Assembly (NCBI RefSeq): GCF_040954835.1
Contig: NW_027168309.1
Coordinates: forward strand, 248,001-312,000
DNA: 64,000 nucleotides
From: Lepisosteus oculatus
Lineage: Eukaryota > Chordata > Actinopteri > Semionotiformes > Lepisosteidae
Direction: 5' to 3'
Below the pieces are notes generated by a model, which saw only the letters and a list, made by a program, of their open reading frames with translations, was not told the DNA's origin and searched no databases. Position numbers and translations under genes: made by a program. Position 1 is the first letter of the stretch; each line of letters begins with the position of its first letter. Shown one piece after another: positions 32,826-46,485 of this stretch.

Positions 32826-33236
32826 GCGCTTGCTTGGCGCTTGAAGACACTTCCTCTTGCGGCTACTACTGTTTCCGGTTTCGTCTTTTCTTTTCATTCC
32901 TCCCAGAGGAGCGCATGAAAACGTTTCCATCTGCGCCATCCTCACCCCTCCAATGCTATGGTCCCTGCTCCTCCTGGTGCACTGCAAACACTCATTCAGC
33001 CGGTTCTTTCAGTTTGAATAATTAGGTCTTCAAAGGCTGGAAGTAGGGCGCAAAAGACATGCCAATGCCAAAAGCGTGGCTGTGTGCTTCCAGCTGTGAA
33101 ATGTCACTGGTGGATGTTGAAGACATTACTTCCAAGGCAGCAGGTCCAAGCGATTTAGCGTTTGTACAAGAAGCAGGAAGAGAGAAACGGCACTCCGCCT
33201 TTTTCTGGGCAGGCCGAAGCGACAGGAGAAGGGCGC

Positions 33237-33318
33237 CGTAGTGGGCAGGATTCGAGCCGACGCGGGGAGACCCCAATGGCTTTCTAGCCCATCGCCTTAA
33301 CCGCTCGGCCACGACTAC
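33237..33318 (-). pseudogene. tRNA-Ser(AGA) relic, unit 9
   Basis: Same as 285-366. Confidence 0.85.
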
Positions 33319-34061
33319 AGGGAGCGCCGCCGCCGCCGGCTTGCGATCATTTAACACGGAGGGCGAGGCGGCGGCGGTAACCTTTTTCAATGTCGCTCTC
33401 CGCTTCCCCCCAAAAAAAAGCCAAATGACATGCTAGCACTCGGACACCCTTCAGAAGACTGAAGGGTGGCTTAAAGCTGGAAGGATTAGGTCTCCCCGTT
33501 CCGACGCGACAATCGAACTTCCTTAGGCAGAGAGAAAGCAACATCGAGGAGCGTCAACAAGACTTTAGAAGCTGCGCCACACGCCACTTTCAGTCGCAGT
33601 CACAGCAGTTTTAAAGGCAGGAATCGCCTTTGCGAACGCCATGAGAAACAGAACGCAAGCTCAGGTCCTGCGGTTTAACAAACAGCCACGGCTTTCATGC
33701 GACTGGACATTTCTTTTCTGGAGCGAATTCACTTTCAACTTCAAGAAATTCACACAACTTGCGAAATACGAAATACAAATCTGGCTCATCGCTGCACAAG
33801 AAATACCGCCGGCTGGCAAGAAAATGACAACGGTGTTTTTCCTTAACGAAAAACTTCCCATGGAGAAAAACAACGGCTGTGCGTCTCTGTCGGCATGATT
33901 CAGTTTAATGCAAGTATTCATTCTCCTCCTGGAAAATACAGCTTGCGAAAGATGAAATACAATTCTTGGCTTTTCTGGGTGAGTGCAGAAGAAATCCTGC
34001 CGGCTGGCAGAAGAATTCCAGCCTTTTTTACTCTTTAACCAGAAACTTGCGAATGATACAA

Positions 34062-34128
34062 AGCAAGCGGGGTGCGTTTCTGTGCAGCTGTTAACTGAAC
34101 AGCTGCTGCTTCAAGCCCACCCAGGGCT
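34062..34128 (+). pseudogene. tRNA-Asn(GTT) relic, unit 9
   Basis: Same as 1110-1176. Confidence 0.75.
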
Positions 34129-35193
34129 CATTCCGATTTCAACATCATGCCCCCTGAAGGTAGACTGGATTTCTTTGCGAAGCATTCACCTTTTGGACGT
34201 TTCAGGAAAGGTGCGTGTCGATGCCAGACTTGAAAAGCTTTCCATACAAAGAAACAACATAGTGCTTTTGATTGATGGGAAACGGCAAGAGCGGTTTGAG
34301 CAGCTCCGGCCTCTCAACCGCTTTACAATGTGATCGGCACCTCGGTAGCCAGTTTAGAAGGCTGAAAAGGATGCTGGAAGCACAGCGACGTTCTAAAACC
34401 AGCGCTTGAAAAGCATCTGCATACATAAAATGTCCATTTCCCCAAAGCTGAATCTGCATCTTCAGAAGATTGTCAGCTATACGTTTTCGTTCTTTGTTTC
34501 CTTTTTTTACGACAAGCTTTCGAGAAATGAACTGTCTATTGTGATGAAGGCTGCATTAGAAATTGTGCATCTAGCTTAGTTCAATGAAATCGGGAGGTGC
34601 ACCTGTCTCAAGCGGATGGCTCTTTGCAGGCACACTACGGAAACCTGCGGGCGCAAGTTGGGAGAAGTGACTCTTGCAGAGTGTTGAGCTTCGAGAAGAG
34701 GGCTCCGCTCAGGAAGATATTTCCACATGTTGAAGAGTCGCTTTTCGCCCTTTCTTTCCCACATTTTTCCAGTGCGGTTATTGATCGCGTTCAAAATGTT
34801 TTCCCAACGTACGTGTTACCTGCAAAATCACAGTGAAACTGTTATGCCCAAAAGATTCCTAATAGTTATTGTATTAGAATAGCTCTCCAATTTCTTAGCC
34901 TTCGTACACGCAATGTTTAAGGAAACGCTAGAGTAAATGAAACTGTAAATAGACAGGAGCTCTTCTTAGTTTTCATACAAGTTATGATGGCTGCAGCTCC
35001 TATCTGCGTCCCGGTGACCGGAGCCAAGGGATTATCTGCGGAACCCTTGATTTATCTCTCGGGCAAGGAGCTAGATACGCCCTTTTCATCTCGGTTTGAT
35101 CACACCTGTGCATTAAAACGCAGTGCTCGGTACCATCGAGGTGTAAGAGGTTCAAGGATGAGCGGGAAACTTTGTTAATAAGGAGACGGGCAC

Positions 35194-35266
35194 CGCCCAA
35201 CGTGGGGCTCGAACCCACGACCCTGAGATTAAGAGTCTCATGCTCTACCGACTGAGCTAGCCGGGC
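35194..35266 (-). tRNA. tRNA-Lys(CUU), unit 9
   Basis: Intact; same as 2242-2314. Confidence 0.97.
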
Positions 35267-36087
35267 GCCGGTGGAGCTGGTGGTTAACTTGTCCCTGTTG
35301 ACGGCAATTTGACAAGGTATACTTCCTGGCTTTTCATCATGTGCTGACCGGATTCGAGAGTAGCACACCCTGTTCTTTGTTGATTACTGTACCTCCAGCA
35401 GCGCAAATGTCAGTAATCATTGAAATGTACGACCTACAATCTCCTCAGCATGCCCGCGTGGACTCCTCAGTGATCATCCTTCTACGTTCTGCTGTAGTTT
35501 TCATGCAAGTGAAAACCGTGCTCCAAATAACAGCGGCACAGTTGTATCCTGCGGTAAGCATTCTTCTAATTCCATCGTTTTGCTCCAGGTAAAAGGTAGC
35601 GCATCATAGTGTTGATATTCCAAGGTTTCAGAGTCCGTATTGGATGGCTTGGATGCAGACATCGCTCAGAGCTCCCAGTATGATTTTCCCGAGTTCAGTT
35701 TTGCAGTGTTTTAGTGCTTTACTACTTCCAGTGGGCCTTTGAATGCTCTGCTAAGTAGAGACGTGACATAATTACTAATGCGACCGAGTGTGCTGGCTGT
35801 TCCTGGTTCGTAATGATTAACGCGAGAAATCAATATAAACATAACTGCTTCGATTTCGAGGTTCAGTTGAAGCTTTCAAAGAAACTATCAAAGACCTCAG
35901 AACAACCGAAGACACATTTGGTCATCTCCGTATTGGTGAAGATTAAAGAGTCCCGCAAGTGTCAAGCTTGCACAAACACACACGAGAGAGAAACTCAGGA
36001 CAGAATTTAAAGAAAGGGAGATGCAGACTATTTGAAGGCACTTTGCTAACCCAATGGCATGCTTATGAATCGTGCATAGGACACACG

Positions 36088-36159
36088 TAGCAGAGGATGG
36101 TTTCGATCCATCGACCTCTGGGTTATGGGCCCAGCACGCTTCCGCTGCGCCACTCTGCT
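36088..36159 (-). tRNA. Initiator tRNA-Met(CAU), unit 9
   Basis: Intact; same as 3136-3207. Confidence 0.97.
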
Positions 36160-36438
36160 GACGGCCCCTCTGCGTGTGGCGCACAACTGCTCTTTTTATT
36201 TCCTACATAAGTGATGAAAGAGTTGAAAGTTTCAACGACAAACGCAGACGTCACTTTGAGCGCTTGGTGTTGTAGCACAAATCATCACATGCTGCTCTAC
36301 ACTGGATTATAAAAGCCGACACATTTTCCAAACATTTTAATGCTGGAGTCACACTGTAGTATTAATAACAGTGCGATACTCGAGGAGCGTAGTGGGATCG
36401 CGGTGGCTCATCAGACCGCCCCGGGACAGGGGGCCCGC

Positions 36439-36521
36439 GTCAGGATGGCCGAGCGGTCTAAGGCGCTGCGTTCAGGTCGCAGTCTCCCCTGGAGGCGTGG
36501 GTTCGAATCCCACTCCTGACA
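36439..36521 (+). tRNA. tRNA-Leu(CAG), unit 9
   Basis: Intact; same as 3487-3569. Confidence 0.97.
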
Positions 36522-36872
36522 AAAAGCTTGCTCAGTGCCGTCTCCAGTCGGGTGCAAATGGGTGAAGCAGCCTGACGCAGGGAACGTGCGCCGATAGGCG
36601 TAGGTGTATCCCCTGCCTCTTCCGATTTAGCTCGTGCTCCATAGGATGGAAGCGGATGCTCTGGCTTTTTGACTCGAATATAACCTGATCACAACAGAAG
36701 GCCGTGCAGCCCAGTGCTGGTTTAAGAATGCCTCGTGTCTTCAGGCCCCTATTCCTTCAGGTTACCCCTTTGGAATAGTCGTCCGAAAAAGACGGGAAAG
36801 GAAAAGCATGTAAGCTCCCACACACTGCGTTAGCATTAGCGGTTGGAATCTGATGGGAGAAAAGCAACCTGG

Positions 36873-36944
36873 CTCGCCGTCAAGCAATCCATCCCTGGTC
36901 TCCCACGTGACAGGCGGGGATACGCACCACTATACTAACGAGGA
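36873..36944 (-). pseudogene. tRNA-Asp(GTC) relic, unit 9
   Basis: Same as 3921-3992. Confidence 0.9.
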
Positions 36945-37355
36945 GCGCTTGCTTGGCGCTTGAAGACACTTCCTCTTGCGGCTACTACTGTTTCCGGTTT
37001 CGTCTTTTCTTTTCATTCCTCCCAGAGGAGCGCATGAAAACGTTTCCATCTGCGCCATCCTCACCCCTCCAATGCTATGGTCCCTGCTCCTCCTGGTGCA
37101 CTGCAAACACTCATTCAGCCGGTTCTTTCAGTTTGAATAATTAGGTCTTCAAAGGCTGGAAGTAGGGCGCAAAAGACATGCCAATGCCAAAAGCGTGGCT
37201 GTGTGCTTCCAGCTGTGAAATGTCACTGGTGGATGTTGAAGACATTACTTCCAAGGCAGCAGGTCCAAGCGATTTAGCGTTTGTACAAGAAGCAGGAAGA
37301 GAGAAACGGCACTCCGCCTTTTTCTGGGCAGGCCGAAGCGACAGGAGAAGGGCGC

Positions 37356-37437
37356 CGTAGTGGGCAGGATTCGAGCCGACGCGGGGAGACCCCAATGGCT
37401 TTCTAGCCCATCGCCTTAACCGCTCGGCCACGACTAC
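37356..37437 (-). pseudogene. tRNA-Ser(AGA) relic, unit 10
   Basis: Same as 285-366. Confidence 0.85.
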
Positions 37438-38180
37438 AGGGAGCGCCGCCGCCGCCGGCTTGCGATCATTTAACACGGAGGGCGAGGCGGCGGCGGTAAC
37501 CTTTTTCAATGTCGCTCTCCGCTTCCCCCCAAAAAAAAGCCAAATGACATGCTAGCACTCGGACACCCTTCAGAAGACTGAAGGGTGGCTTAAAGCTGGA
37601 AGGATTAGGTCTCCCCGTTCCGACGCGACAATCGAACTTCCTTAGGCAGAGAGAAAGCAACATCGAGGAGCGTCAACAAGACTTTAGAAGCTGCGCCACA
37701 CGCCACTTTCAGTCGCAGTCACAGCAGTTTTAAAGGCAGGAATCGCCTTTGCGAACGCCATGAGAAACAGAACGCAAGCTCAGGTCCTGCGGTTTAACAA
37801 ACAGCCACGGCTTTCATGCGACTGGACATTTCTTTTCTGGAGCGAATTCACTTTCAACTTCAAGAAATTCACACAACTTGCGAAATACGAAATACAAATC
37901 TGGCTCATCGCTGCACAAGAAATACCGCCGGCTGGCAAGAAAATGACAACGGTGTTTTTCCTTAACGAAAAACTTCCCATGGAGAAAAACAACGGCTGTG
38001 CGTCTCTGTCGGCATGATTCAGTTTAATGCAAGTATTCATTCTCCTCCTGGAAAATACAGCTTGCGAAAGATGAAATACAATTCTTGGCTTTTCTGGGTG
38101 AGTGCAGAAGAAATCCTGCCGGCTGGCAGAAGAATTCCAGCCTTTTTTACTCTTTAACCAGAAACTTGCGAATGATACAA

Positions 38181-38247
38181 AGCAAGCGGGGTGCGTTTCT
38201 GTGCAGCTGTTAACTGAACAGCTGCTGCTTCAAGCCCACCCAGGGCT
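38181..38247 (+). pseudogene. tRNA-Asn(GTT) relic, unit 10
   Basis: Same as 1110-1176. Confidence 0.75.
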
Positions 38248-39312
38248 CATTCCGATTTCAACATCATGCCCCCTGAAGGTAGACTGGATTTCTTTGCGAA
38301 GCATTCACCTTTTGGACGTTTCAGGAAAGGTGCGTGTCGATGCCAGACTTGAAAAGCTTTCCATACAAAGAAACAACATAGTGCTTTTGATTGATGGGAA
38401 ACGGCAAGAGCGGTTTGAGCAGCTCCGGCCTCTCAACCGCTTTACAATGTGATCGGCACCTCGGTAGCCAGTTTAGAAGGCTGAAAAGGATGCTGGAAGC
38501 ACAGCGACGTTCTAAAACCAGCGCTTGAAAAGCATCTGCATACATAAAATGTCCATTTCCCCAAAGCTGAATCTGCATCTTCAGAAGATTGTCAGCTATA
38601 CGTTTTCGTTCTTTGTTTCCTTTTTTTACGACAAGCTTTCGAGAAATGAACTGTCTATTGTGATGAAGGCTGCATTAGAAATTGTGCATCTAGCTTAGTT
38701 CAATGAAATCGGGAGGTGCACCTGTCTCAAGCGGATGGCTCTTTGCAGGCACACTACGGAAACCTGCGGGCGCAAGTTGGGAGAAGTGACTCTTGCAGAG
38801 TGTTGAGCTTCGAGAAGAGGGCTCCGCTCAGGAAGATATTTCCACATGTTGAAGAGTCGCTTTTCGCCCTTTCTTTCCCACATTTTTCCAGTGCGGTTAT
38901 TGATCGCGTTCAAAATGTTTTCCCAACGTACGTGTTACCTGCAAAATCACAGTGAAACTGTTATGCCCAAAAGATTCCTAATAGTTATTGTATTAGAATA
39001 GCTCTCCAATTTCTTAGCCTTCGTACACGCAATGTTTAAGGAAACGCTAGAGTAAATGAAACTGTAAATAGACAGGAGCTCTTCTTAGTTTTCATACAAG
39101 TTATGATGGCTGCAGCTCCTATCTGCGTCCCGGTGACCGGAGCCAAGGGATTATCTGCGGAACCCTTGATTTATCTCTCGGGCAAGGAGCTAGATACGCC
39201 CTTTTCATCTCGGTTTGATCACACCTGTGCATTAAAACGCAGTGCTCGGTACCATCGAGGTGTAAGAGGTTCAAGGATGAGCGGGAAACTTTGTTAATAA
39301 GGAGACGGGCAC

Positions 39313-39385
39313 CGCCCAACGTGGGGCTCGAACCCACGACCCTGAGATTAAGAGTCTCATGCTCTACCGACTGAGCTAGCCGGGC
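39313..39385 (-). tRNA. tRNA-Lys(CUU), unit 10
   Basis: Intact; same as 2242-2314. Confidence 0.97.
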
Positions 39386-40206
39386 GCCGGTGGAGCTGGT
39401 GGTTAACTTGTCCCTGTTGACGGCAATTTGACAAGGTATACTTCCTGGCTTTTCATCATGTGCTGACCGGATTCGAGAGTAGCACACCCTGTTCTTTGTT
39501 GATTACTGTACCTCCAGCAGCGCAAATGTCAGTAATCATTGAAATGTACGACCTACAATCTCCTCAGCATGCCCGCGTGGACTCCTCAGTGATCATCCTT
39601 CTACGTTCTGCTGTAGTTTTCATGCAAGTGAAAACCGTGCTCCAAATAACAGCGGCACAGTTGTATCCTGCGGTAAGCATTCTTCTAATTCCATCGTTTT
39701 GCTCCAGGTAAAAGGTAGCGCATCATAGTGTTGATATTCCAAGGTTTCAGAGTCCGTATTGGATGGCTTGGATGCAGACATCGCTCAGAGCTCCCAGTAT
39801 GATTTTCCCGAGTTCAGTTTTGCAGTGTTTTAGTGCTTTACTACTTCCAGTGGGCCTTTGAATGCTCTGCTAAGTAGAGACGTGACATAATTACTAATGC
39901 GACCGAGTGTGCTGGCTGTTCCTGGTTCGTAATGATTAACGCGAGAAATCAATATAAACATAACTGCTTCGATTTCGAGGTTCAGTTGAAGCTTTCAAAG
40001 AAACTATCAAAGACCTCAGAACAACCGAAGACACATTTGGTCATCTCCGTATTGGTGAAGATTAAAGAGTCCCGCAAGTGTCAAGCTTGCACAAACACAC
40101 ACGAGAGAGAAACTCAGGACAGAATTTAAAGAAAGGGAGATGCAGACTATTTGAAGGCACTTTGCTAACCCAATGGCATGCTTATGAATCGTGCATAGGA
40201 CACACG

Positions 40207-40278
40207 TAGCAGAGGATGGTTTCGATCCATCGACCTCTGGGTTATGGGCCCAGCACGCTTCCGCTGCGCCACTCTGCT
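40207..40278 (-). tRNA. Initiator tRNA-Met(CAU), unit 10
   Basis: Intact; same as 3136-3207. Confidence 0.97.
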
Positions 40279-40557
40279 GACGGCCCCTCTGCGTGTGGCG
40301 CACAACTGCTCTTTTTATTTCCTACATAAGTGATGAAAGAGTTGAAAGTTTCAACGACAAACGCAGACGTCACTTTGAGCGCTTGGTGTTGTAGCACAAA
40401 TCATCACATGCTGCTCTACACTGGATTATAAAAGCCGACACATTTTCCAAACATTTTAATGCTGGAGTCACACTGTAGTATTAATAACAGTGCGATACTC
40501 GAGGAGCGTAGTGGGATCGCGGTGGCTCATCAGACCGCCCCGGGACAGGGGGCCCGC

Positions 40558-40640
40558 GTCAGGATGGCCGAGCGGTCTAAGGCGCTGCGTTCAGGTCGCA
40601 GTCTCCCCTGGAGGCGTGGGTTCGAATCCCACTCCTGACA
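40558..40640 (+). tRNA. tRNA-Leu(CAG), unit 10
   Basis: Intact; same as 3487-3569. Confidence 0.97.
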
Positions 40641-40991
40641 AAAAGCTTGCTCAGTGCCGTCTCCAGTCGGGTGCAAATGGGTGAAGCAGCCTGACGCAGG
40701 GAACGTGCGCCGATAGGCGTAGGTGTATCCCCTGCCTCTTCCGATTTAGCTCGTGCTCCATAGGATGGAAGCGGATGCTCTGGCTTTTTGACTCGAATAT
40801 AACCTGATCACAACAGAAGGCCGTGCAGCCCAGTGCTGGTTTAAGAATGCCTCGTGTCTTCAGGCCCCTATTCCTTCAGGTTACCCCTTTGGAATAGTCG
40901 TCCGAAAAAGACGGGAAAGGAAAAGCATGTAAGCTCCCACACACTGCGTTAGCATTAGCGGTTGGAATCTGATGGGAGAAAAGCAACCTGG

Positions 40992-41063
40992 CTCGCCGTC
41001 AAGCAATCCATCCCTGGTCTCCCACGTGACAGGCGGGGATACGCACCACTATACTAACGAGGA
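40992..41063 (-). pseudogene. tRNA-Asp(GTC) relic, unit 10
   Basis: Same as 3921-3992. Confidence 0.9.
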
Positions 41064-41474
41064 GCGCTTGCTTGGCGCTTGAAGACACTTCCTCTTGCGG
41101 CTACTACTGTTTCCGGTTTCGTCTTTTCTTTTCATTCCTCCCAGAGGAGCGCATGAAAACGTTTCCATCTGCGCCATCCTCACCCCTCCAATGCTATGGT
41201 CCCTGCTCCTCCTGGTGCACTGCAAACACTCATTCAGCCGGTTCTTTCAGTTTGAATAATTAGGTCTTCAAAGGCTGGAAGTAGGGCGCAAAAGACATGC
41301 CAATGCCAAAAGCGTGGCTGTGTGCTTCCAGCTGTGAAATGTCACTGGTGGATGTTGAAGACATTACTTCCAAGGCAGCAGGTCCAAGCGATTTAGCGTT
41401 TGTACAAGAAGCAGGAAGAGAGAAACGGCACTCCGCCTTTTTCTGGGCAGGCCGAAGCGACAGGAGAAGGGCGC

Positions 41475-41556
41475 CGTAGTGGGCAGGATTCGAGCCGACG
41501 CGGGGAGACCCCAATGGCTTTCTAGCCCATCGCCTTAACCGCTCGGCCACGACTAC
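41475..41556 (-). pseudogene. tRNA-Ser(AGA) relic, unit 11
   Basis: Same as 285-366. Confidence 0.85.
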
Positions 41557-42299
41557 AGGGAGCGCCGCCGCCGCCGGCTTGCGATCATTTAACACGGAGG
41601 GCGAGGCGGCGGCGGTAACCTTTTTCAATGTCGCTCTCCGCTTCCCCCCAAAAAAAAGCCAAATGACATGCTAGCACTCGGACACCCTTCAGAAGACTGA
41701 AGGGTGGCTTAAAGCTGGAAGGATTAGGTCTCCCCGTTCCGACGCGACAATCGAACTTCCTTAGGCAGAGAGAAAGCAACATCGAGGAGCGTCAACAAGA
41801 CTTTAGAAGCTGCGCCACACGCCACTTTCAGTCGCAGTCACAGCAGTTTTAAAGGCAGGAATCGCCTTTGCGAACGCCATGAGAAACAGAACGCAAGCTC
41901 AGGTCCTGCGGTTTAACAAACAGCCACGGCTTTCATGCGACTGGACATTTCTTTTCTGGAGCGAATTCACTTTCAACTTCAAGAAATTCACACAACTTGC
42001 GAAATACGAAATACAAATCTGGCTCATCGCTGCACAAGAAATACCGCCGGCTGGCAAGAAAATGACAACGGTGTTTTTCCTTAACGAAAAACTTCCCATG
42101 GAGAAAAACAACGGCTGTGCGTCTCTGTCGGCATGATTCAGTTTAATGCAAGTATTCATTCTCCTCCTGGAAAATACAGCTTGCGAAAGATGAAATACAA
42201 TTCTTGGCTTTTCTGGGTGAGTGCAGAAGAAATCCTGCCGGCTGGCAGAAGAATTCCAGCCTTTTTTACTCTTTAACCAGAAACTTGCGAATGATACAA

Positions 42300-42366
42300 A
42301 GCAAGCGGGGTGCGTTTCTGTGCAGCTGTTAACTGAACAGCTGCTGCTTCAAGCCCACCCAGGGCT
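42300..42366 (+). pseudogene. tRNA-Asn(GTT) relic, unit 11
   Basis: Same as 1110-1176. Confidence 0.75.
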
Positions 42367-43431
42367 CATTCCGATTTCAACATCATGCCCCCTGAAGGTA
42401 GACTGGATTTCTTTGCGAAGCATTCACCTTTTGGACGTTTCAGGAAAGGTGCGTGTCGATGCCAGACTTGAAAAGCTTTCCATACAAAGAAACAACATAG
42501 TGCTTTTGATTGATGGGAAACGGCAAGAGCGGTTTGAGCAGCTCCGGCCTCTCAACCGCTTTACAATGTGATCGGCACCTCGGTAGCCAGTTTAGAAGGC
42601 TGAAAAGGATGCTGGAAGCACAGCGACGTTCTAAAACCAGCGCTTGAAAAGCATCTGCATACATAAAATGTCCATTTCCCCAAAGCTGAATCTGCATCTT
42701 CAGAAGATTGTCAGCTATACGTTTTCGTTCTTTGTTTCCTTTTTTTACGACAAGCTTTCGAGAAATGAACTGTCTATTGTGATGAAGGCTGCATTAGAAA
42801 TTGTGCATCTAGCTTAGTTCAATGAAATCGGGAGGTGCACCTGTCTCAAGCGGATGGCTCTTTGCAGGCACACTACGGAAACCTGCGGGCGCAAGTTGGG
42901 AGAAGTGACTCTTGCAGAGTGTTGAGCTTCGAGAAGAGGGCTCCGCTCAGGAAGATATTTCCACATGTTGAAGAGTCGCTTTTCGCCCTTTCTTTCCCAC
43001 ATTTTTCCAGTGCGGTTATTGATCGCGTTCAAAATGTTTTCCCAACGTACGTGTTACCTGCAAAATCACAGTGAAACTGTTATGCCCAAAAGATTCCTAA
43101 TAGTTATTGTATTAGAATAGCTCTCCAATTTCTTAGCCTTCGTACACGCAATGTTTAAGGAAACGCTAGAGTAAATGAAACTGTAAATAGACAGGAGCTC
43201 TTCTTAGTTTTCATACAAGTTATGATGGCTGCAGCTCCTATCTGCGTCCCGGTGACCGGAGCCAAGGGATTATCTGCGGAACCCTTGATTTATCTCTCGG
43301 GCAAGGAGCTAGATACGCCCTTTTCATCTCGGTTTGATCACACCTGTGCATTAAAACGCAGTGCTCGGTACCATCGAGGTGTAAGAGGTTCAAGGATGAG
43401 CGGGAAACTTTGTTAATAAGGAGACGGGCAC

Positions 43432-43504
43432 CGCCCAACGTGGGGCTCGAACCCACGACCCTGAGATTAAGAGTCTCATGCTCTACCGACTGAGCTAGCC
43501 GGGC
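43432..43504 (-). tRNA. tRNA-Lys(CUU), unit 11
   Basis: Intact; same as 2242-2314. Confidence 0.97.
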
Positions 43505-44325
43505 GCCGGTGGAGCTGGTGGTTAACTTGTCCCTGTTGACGGCAATTTGACAAGGTATACTTCCTGGCTTTTCATCATGTGCTGACCGGATTCGAGAGTA
43601 GCACACCCTGTTCTTTGTTGATTACTGTACCTCCAGCAGCGCAAATGTCAGTAATCATTGAAATGTACGACCTACAATCTCCTCAGCATGCCCGCGTGGA
43701 CTCCTCAGTGATCATCCTTCTACGTTCTGCTGTAGTTTTCATGCAAGTGAAAACCGTGCTCCAAATAACAGCGGCACAGTTGTATCCTGCGGTAAGCATT
43801 CTTCTAATTCCATCGTTTTGCTCCAGGTAAAAGGTAGCGCATCATAGTGTTGATATTCCAAGGTTTCAGAGTCCGTATTGGATGGCTTGGATGCAGACAT
43901 CGCTCAGAGCTCCCAGTATGATTTTCCCGAGTTCAGTTTTGCAGTGTTTTAGTGCTTTACTACTTCCAGTGGGCCTTTGAATGCTCTGCTAAGTAGAGAC
44001 GTGACATAATTACTAATGCGACCGAGTGTGCTGGCTGTTCCTGGTTCGTAATGATTAACGCGAGAAATCAATATAAACATAACTGCTTCGATTTCGAGGT
44101 TCAGTTGAAGCTTTCAAAGAAACTATCAAAGACCTCAGAACAACCGAAGACACATTTGGTCATCTCCGTATTGGTGAAGATTAAAGAGTCCCGCAAGTGT
44201 CAAGCTTGCACAAACACACACGAGAGAGAAACTCAGGACAGAATTTAAAGAAAGGGAGATGCAGACTATTTGAAGGCACTTTGCTAACCCAATGGCATGC
44301 TTATGAATCGTGCATAGGACACACG

Positions 44326-44397
44326 TAGCAGAGGATGGTTTCGATCCATCGACCTCTGGGTTATGGGCCCAGCACGCTTCCGCTGCGCCACTCTGCT
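44326..44397 (-). tRNA. Initiator tRNA-Met(CAU), unit 11
   Basis: Intact; same as 3136-3207. Confidence 0.97.
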
Positions 44398-44676
44398 GAC
44401 GGCCCCTCTGCGTGTGGCGCACAACTGCTCTTTTTATTTCCTACATAAGTGATGAAAGAGTTGAAAGTTTCAACGACAAACGCAGACGTCACTTTGAGCG
44501 CTTGGTGTTGTAGCACAAATCATCACATGCTGCTCTACACTGGATTATAAAAGCCGACACATTTTCCAAACATTTTAATGCTGGAGTCACACTGTAGTAT
44601 TAATAACAGTGCGATACTCGAGGAGCGTAGTGGGATCGCGGTGGCTCATCAGACCGCCCCGGGACAGGGGGCCCGC

Positions 44677-44759
44677 GTCAGGATGGCCGAGCGGTCTAAG
44701 GCGCTGCGTTCAGGTCGCAGTCTCCCCTGGAGGCGTGGGTTCGAATCCCACTCCTGACA
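44677..44759 (+). tRNA. tRNA-Leu(CAG), unit 11
   Basis: Intact; same as 3487-3569. Confidence 0.97.
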
Positions 44760-45110
44760 AAAAGCTTGCTCAGTGCCGTCTCCAGTCGGGTGCAAATGGG
44801 TGAAGCAGCCTGACGCAGGGAACGTGCGCCGATAGGCGTAGGTGTATCCCCTGCCTCTTCCGATTTAGCTCGTGCTCCATAGGATGGAAGCGGATGCTCT
44901 GGCTTTTTGACTCGAATATAACCTGATCACAACAGAAGGCCGTGCAGCCCAGTGCTGGTTTAAGAATGCCTCGTGTCTTCAGGCCCCTATTCCTTCAGGT
45001 TACCCCTTTGGAATAGTCGTCCGAAAAAGACGGGAAAGGAAAAGCATGTAAGCTCCCACACACTGCGTTAGCATTAGCGGTTGGAATCTGATGGGAGAAA
45101 AGCAACCTGG

Positions 45111-45182
45111 CTCGCCGTCAAGCAATCCATCCCTGGTCTCCCACGTGACAGGCGGGGATACGCACCACTATACTAACGAGGA
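45111..45182 (-). pseudogene. tRNA-Asp(GTC) relic, unit 11
   Basis: Same as 3921-3992. Confidence 0.9.
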
Positions 45183-45593
45183 GCGCTTGCTTGGCGCTTG
45201 AAGACACTTCCTCTTGCGGCTACTACTGTTTCCGGTTTCGTCTTTTCTTTTCATTCCTCCCAGAGGAGCGCATGAAAACGTTTCCATCTGCGCCATCCTC
45301 ACCCCTCCAATGCTATGGTCCCTGCTCCTCCTGGTGCACTGCAAACACTCATTCAGCCGGTTCTTTCAGTTTGAATAATTAGGTCTTCAAAGGCTGGAAG
45401 TAGGGCGCAAAAGACATGCCAATGCCAAAAGCGTGGCTGTGTGCTTCCAGCTGTGAAATGTCACTGGTGGATGTTGAAGACATTACTTCCAAGGCAGCAG
45501 GTCCAAGCGATTTAGCGTTTGTACAAGAAGCAGGAAGAGAGAAACGGCACTCCGCCTTTTTCTGGGCAGGCCGAAGCGACAGGAGAAGGGCGC

Positions 45594-45675
45594 CGTAGTG
45601 GGCAGGATTCGAGCCGACGCGGGGAGACCCCAATGGCTTTCTAGCCCATCGCCTTAACCGCTCGGCCACGACTAC
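45594..45675 (-). pseudogene. tRNA-Ser(AGA) relic, unit 12
   Basis: Same as 285-366. Confidence 0.85.
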
Positions 45676-46418
45676 AGGGAGCGCCGCCGCCGCCGGCTTG
45701 CGATCATTTAACACGGAGGGCGAGGCGGCGGCGGTAACCTTTTTCAATGTCGCTCTCCGCTTCCCCCCAAAAAAAAGCCAAATGACATGCTAGCACTCGG
45801 ACACCCTTCAGAAGACTGAAGGGTGGCTTAAAGCTGGAAGGATTAGGTCTCCCCGTTCCGACGCGACAATCGAACTTCCTTAGGCAGAGAGAAAGCAACA
45901 TCGAGGAGCGTCAACAAGACTTTAGAAGCTGCGCCACACGCCACTTTCAGTCGCAGTCACAGCAGTTTTAAAGGCAGGAATCGCCTTTGCGAACGCCATG
46001 AGAAACAGAACGCAAGCTCAGGTCCTGCGGTTTAACAAACAGCCACGGCTTTCATGCGACTGGACATTTCTTTTCTGGAGCGAATTCACTTTCAACTTCA
46101 AGAAATTCACACAACTTGCGAAATACGAAATACAAATCTGGCTCATCGCTGCACAAGAAATACCGCCGGCTGGCAAGAAAATGACAACGGTGTTTTTCCT
46201 TAACGAAAAACTTCCCATGGAGAAAAACAACGGCTGTGCGTCTCTGTCGGCATGATTCAGTTTAATGCAAGTATTCATTCTCCTCCTGGAAAATACAGCT
46301 TGCGAAAGATGAAATACAATTCTTGGCTTTTCTGGGTGAGTGCAGAAGAAATCCTGCCGGCTGGCAGAAGAATTCCAGCCTTTTTTACTCTTTAACCAGA
46401 AACTTGCGAATGATACAA

Positions 46419-46485
46419 AGCAAGCGGGGTGCGTTTCTGTGCAGCTGTTAACTGAACAGCTGCTGCTTCAAGCCCACCCAGGGCT
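46419..46485 (+). pseudogene. tRNA-Asn(GTT) relic, unit 12
   Basis: Same as 1110-1176. Confidence 0.75.

Larger units (their letters stand above)
28834..32952. repeat. Array unit 8
   Basis: First of seven neighbouring units with A at unit 943 (29776). Private variant 32001 A lies in the tRNA-iMet anticodon stem. Confidence 0.97.
32953..37071. repeat. Array unit 9
   Basis: A at 33895 (unit 943); no other difference noticed. Confidence 0.97.
37072..41190. repeat. Array unit 10
   Basis: A at 38014 (unit 943); no other difference noticed. Confidence 0.97.
41191..45309. repeat. Array unit 11
   Basis: A at 42133 (unit 943); no other difference noticed. Confidence 0.97.
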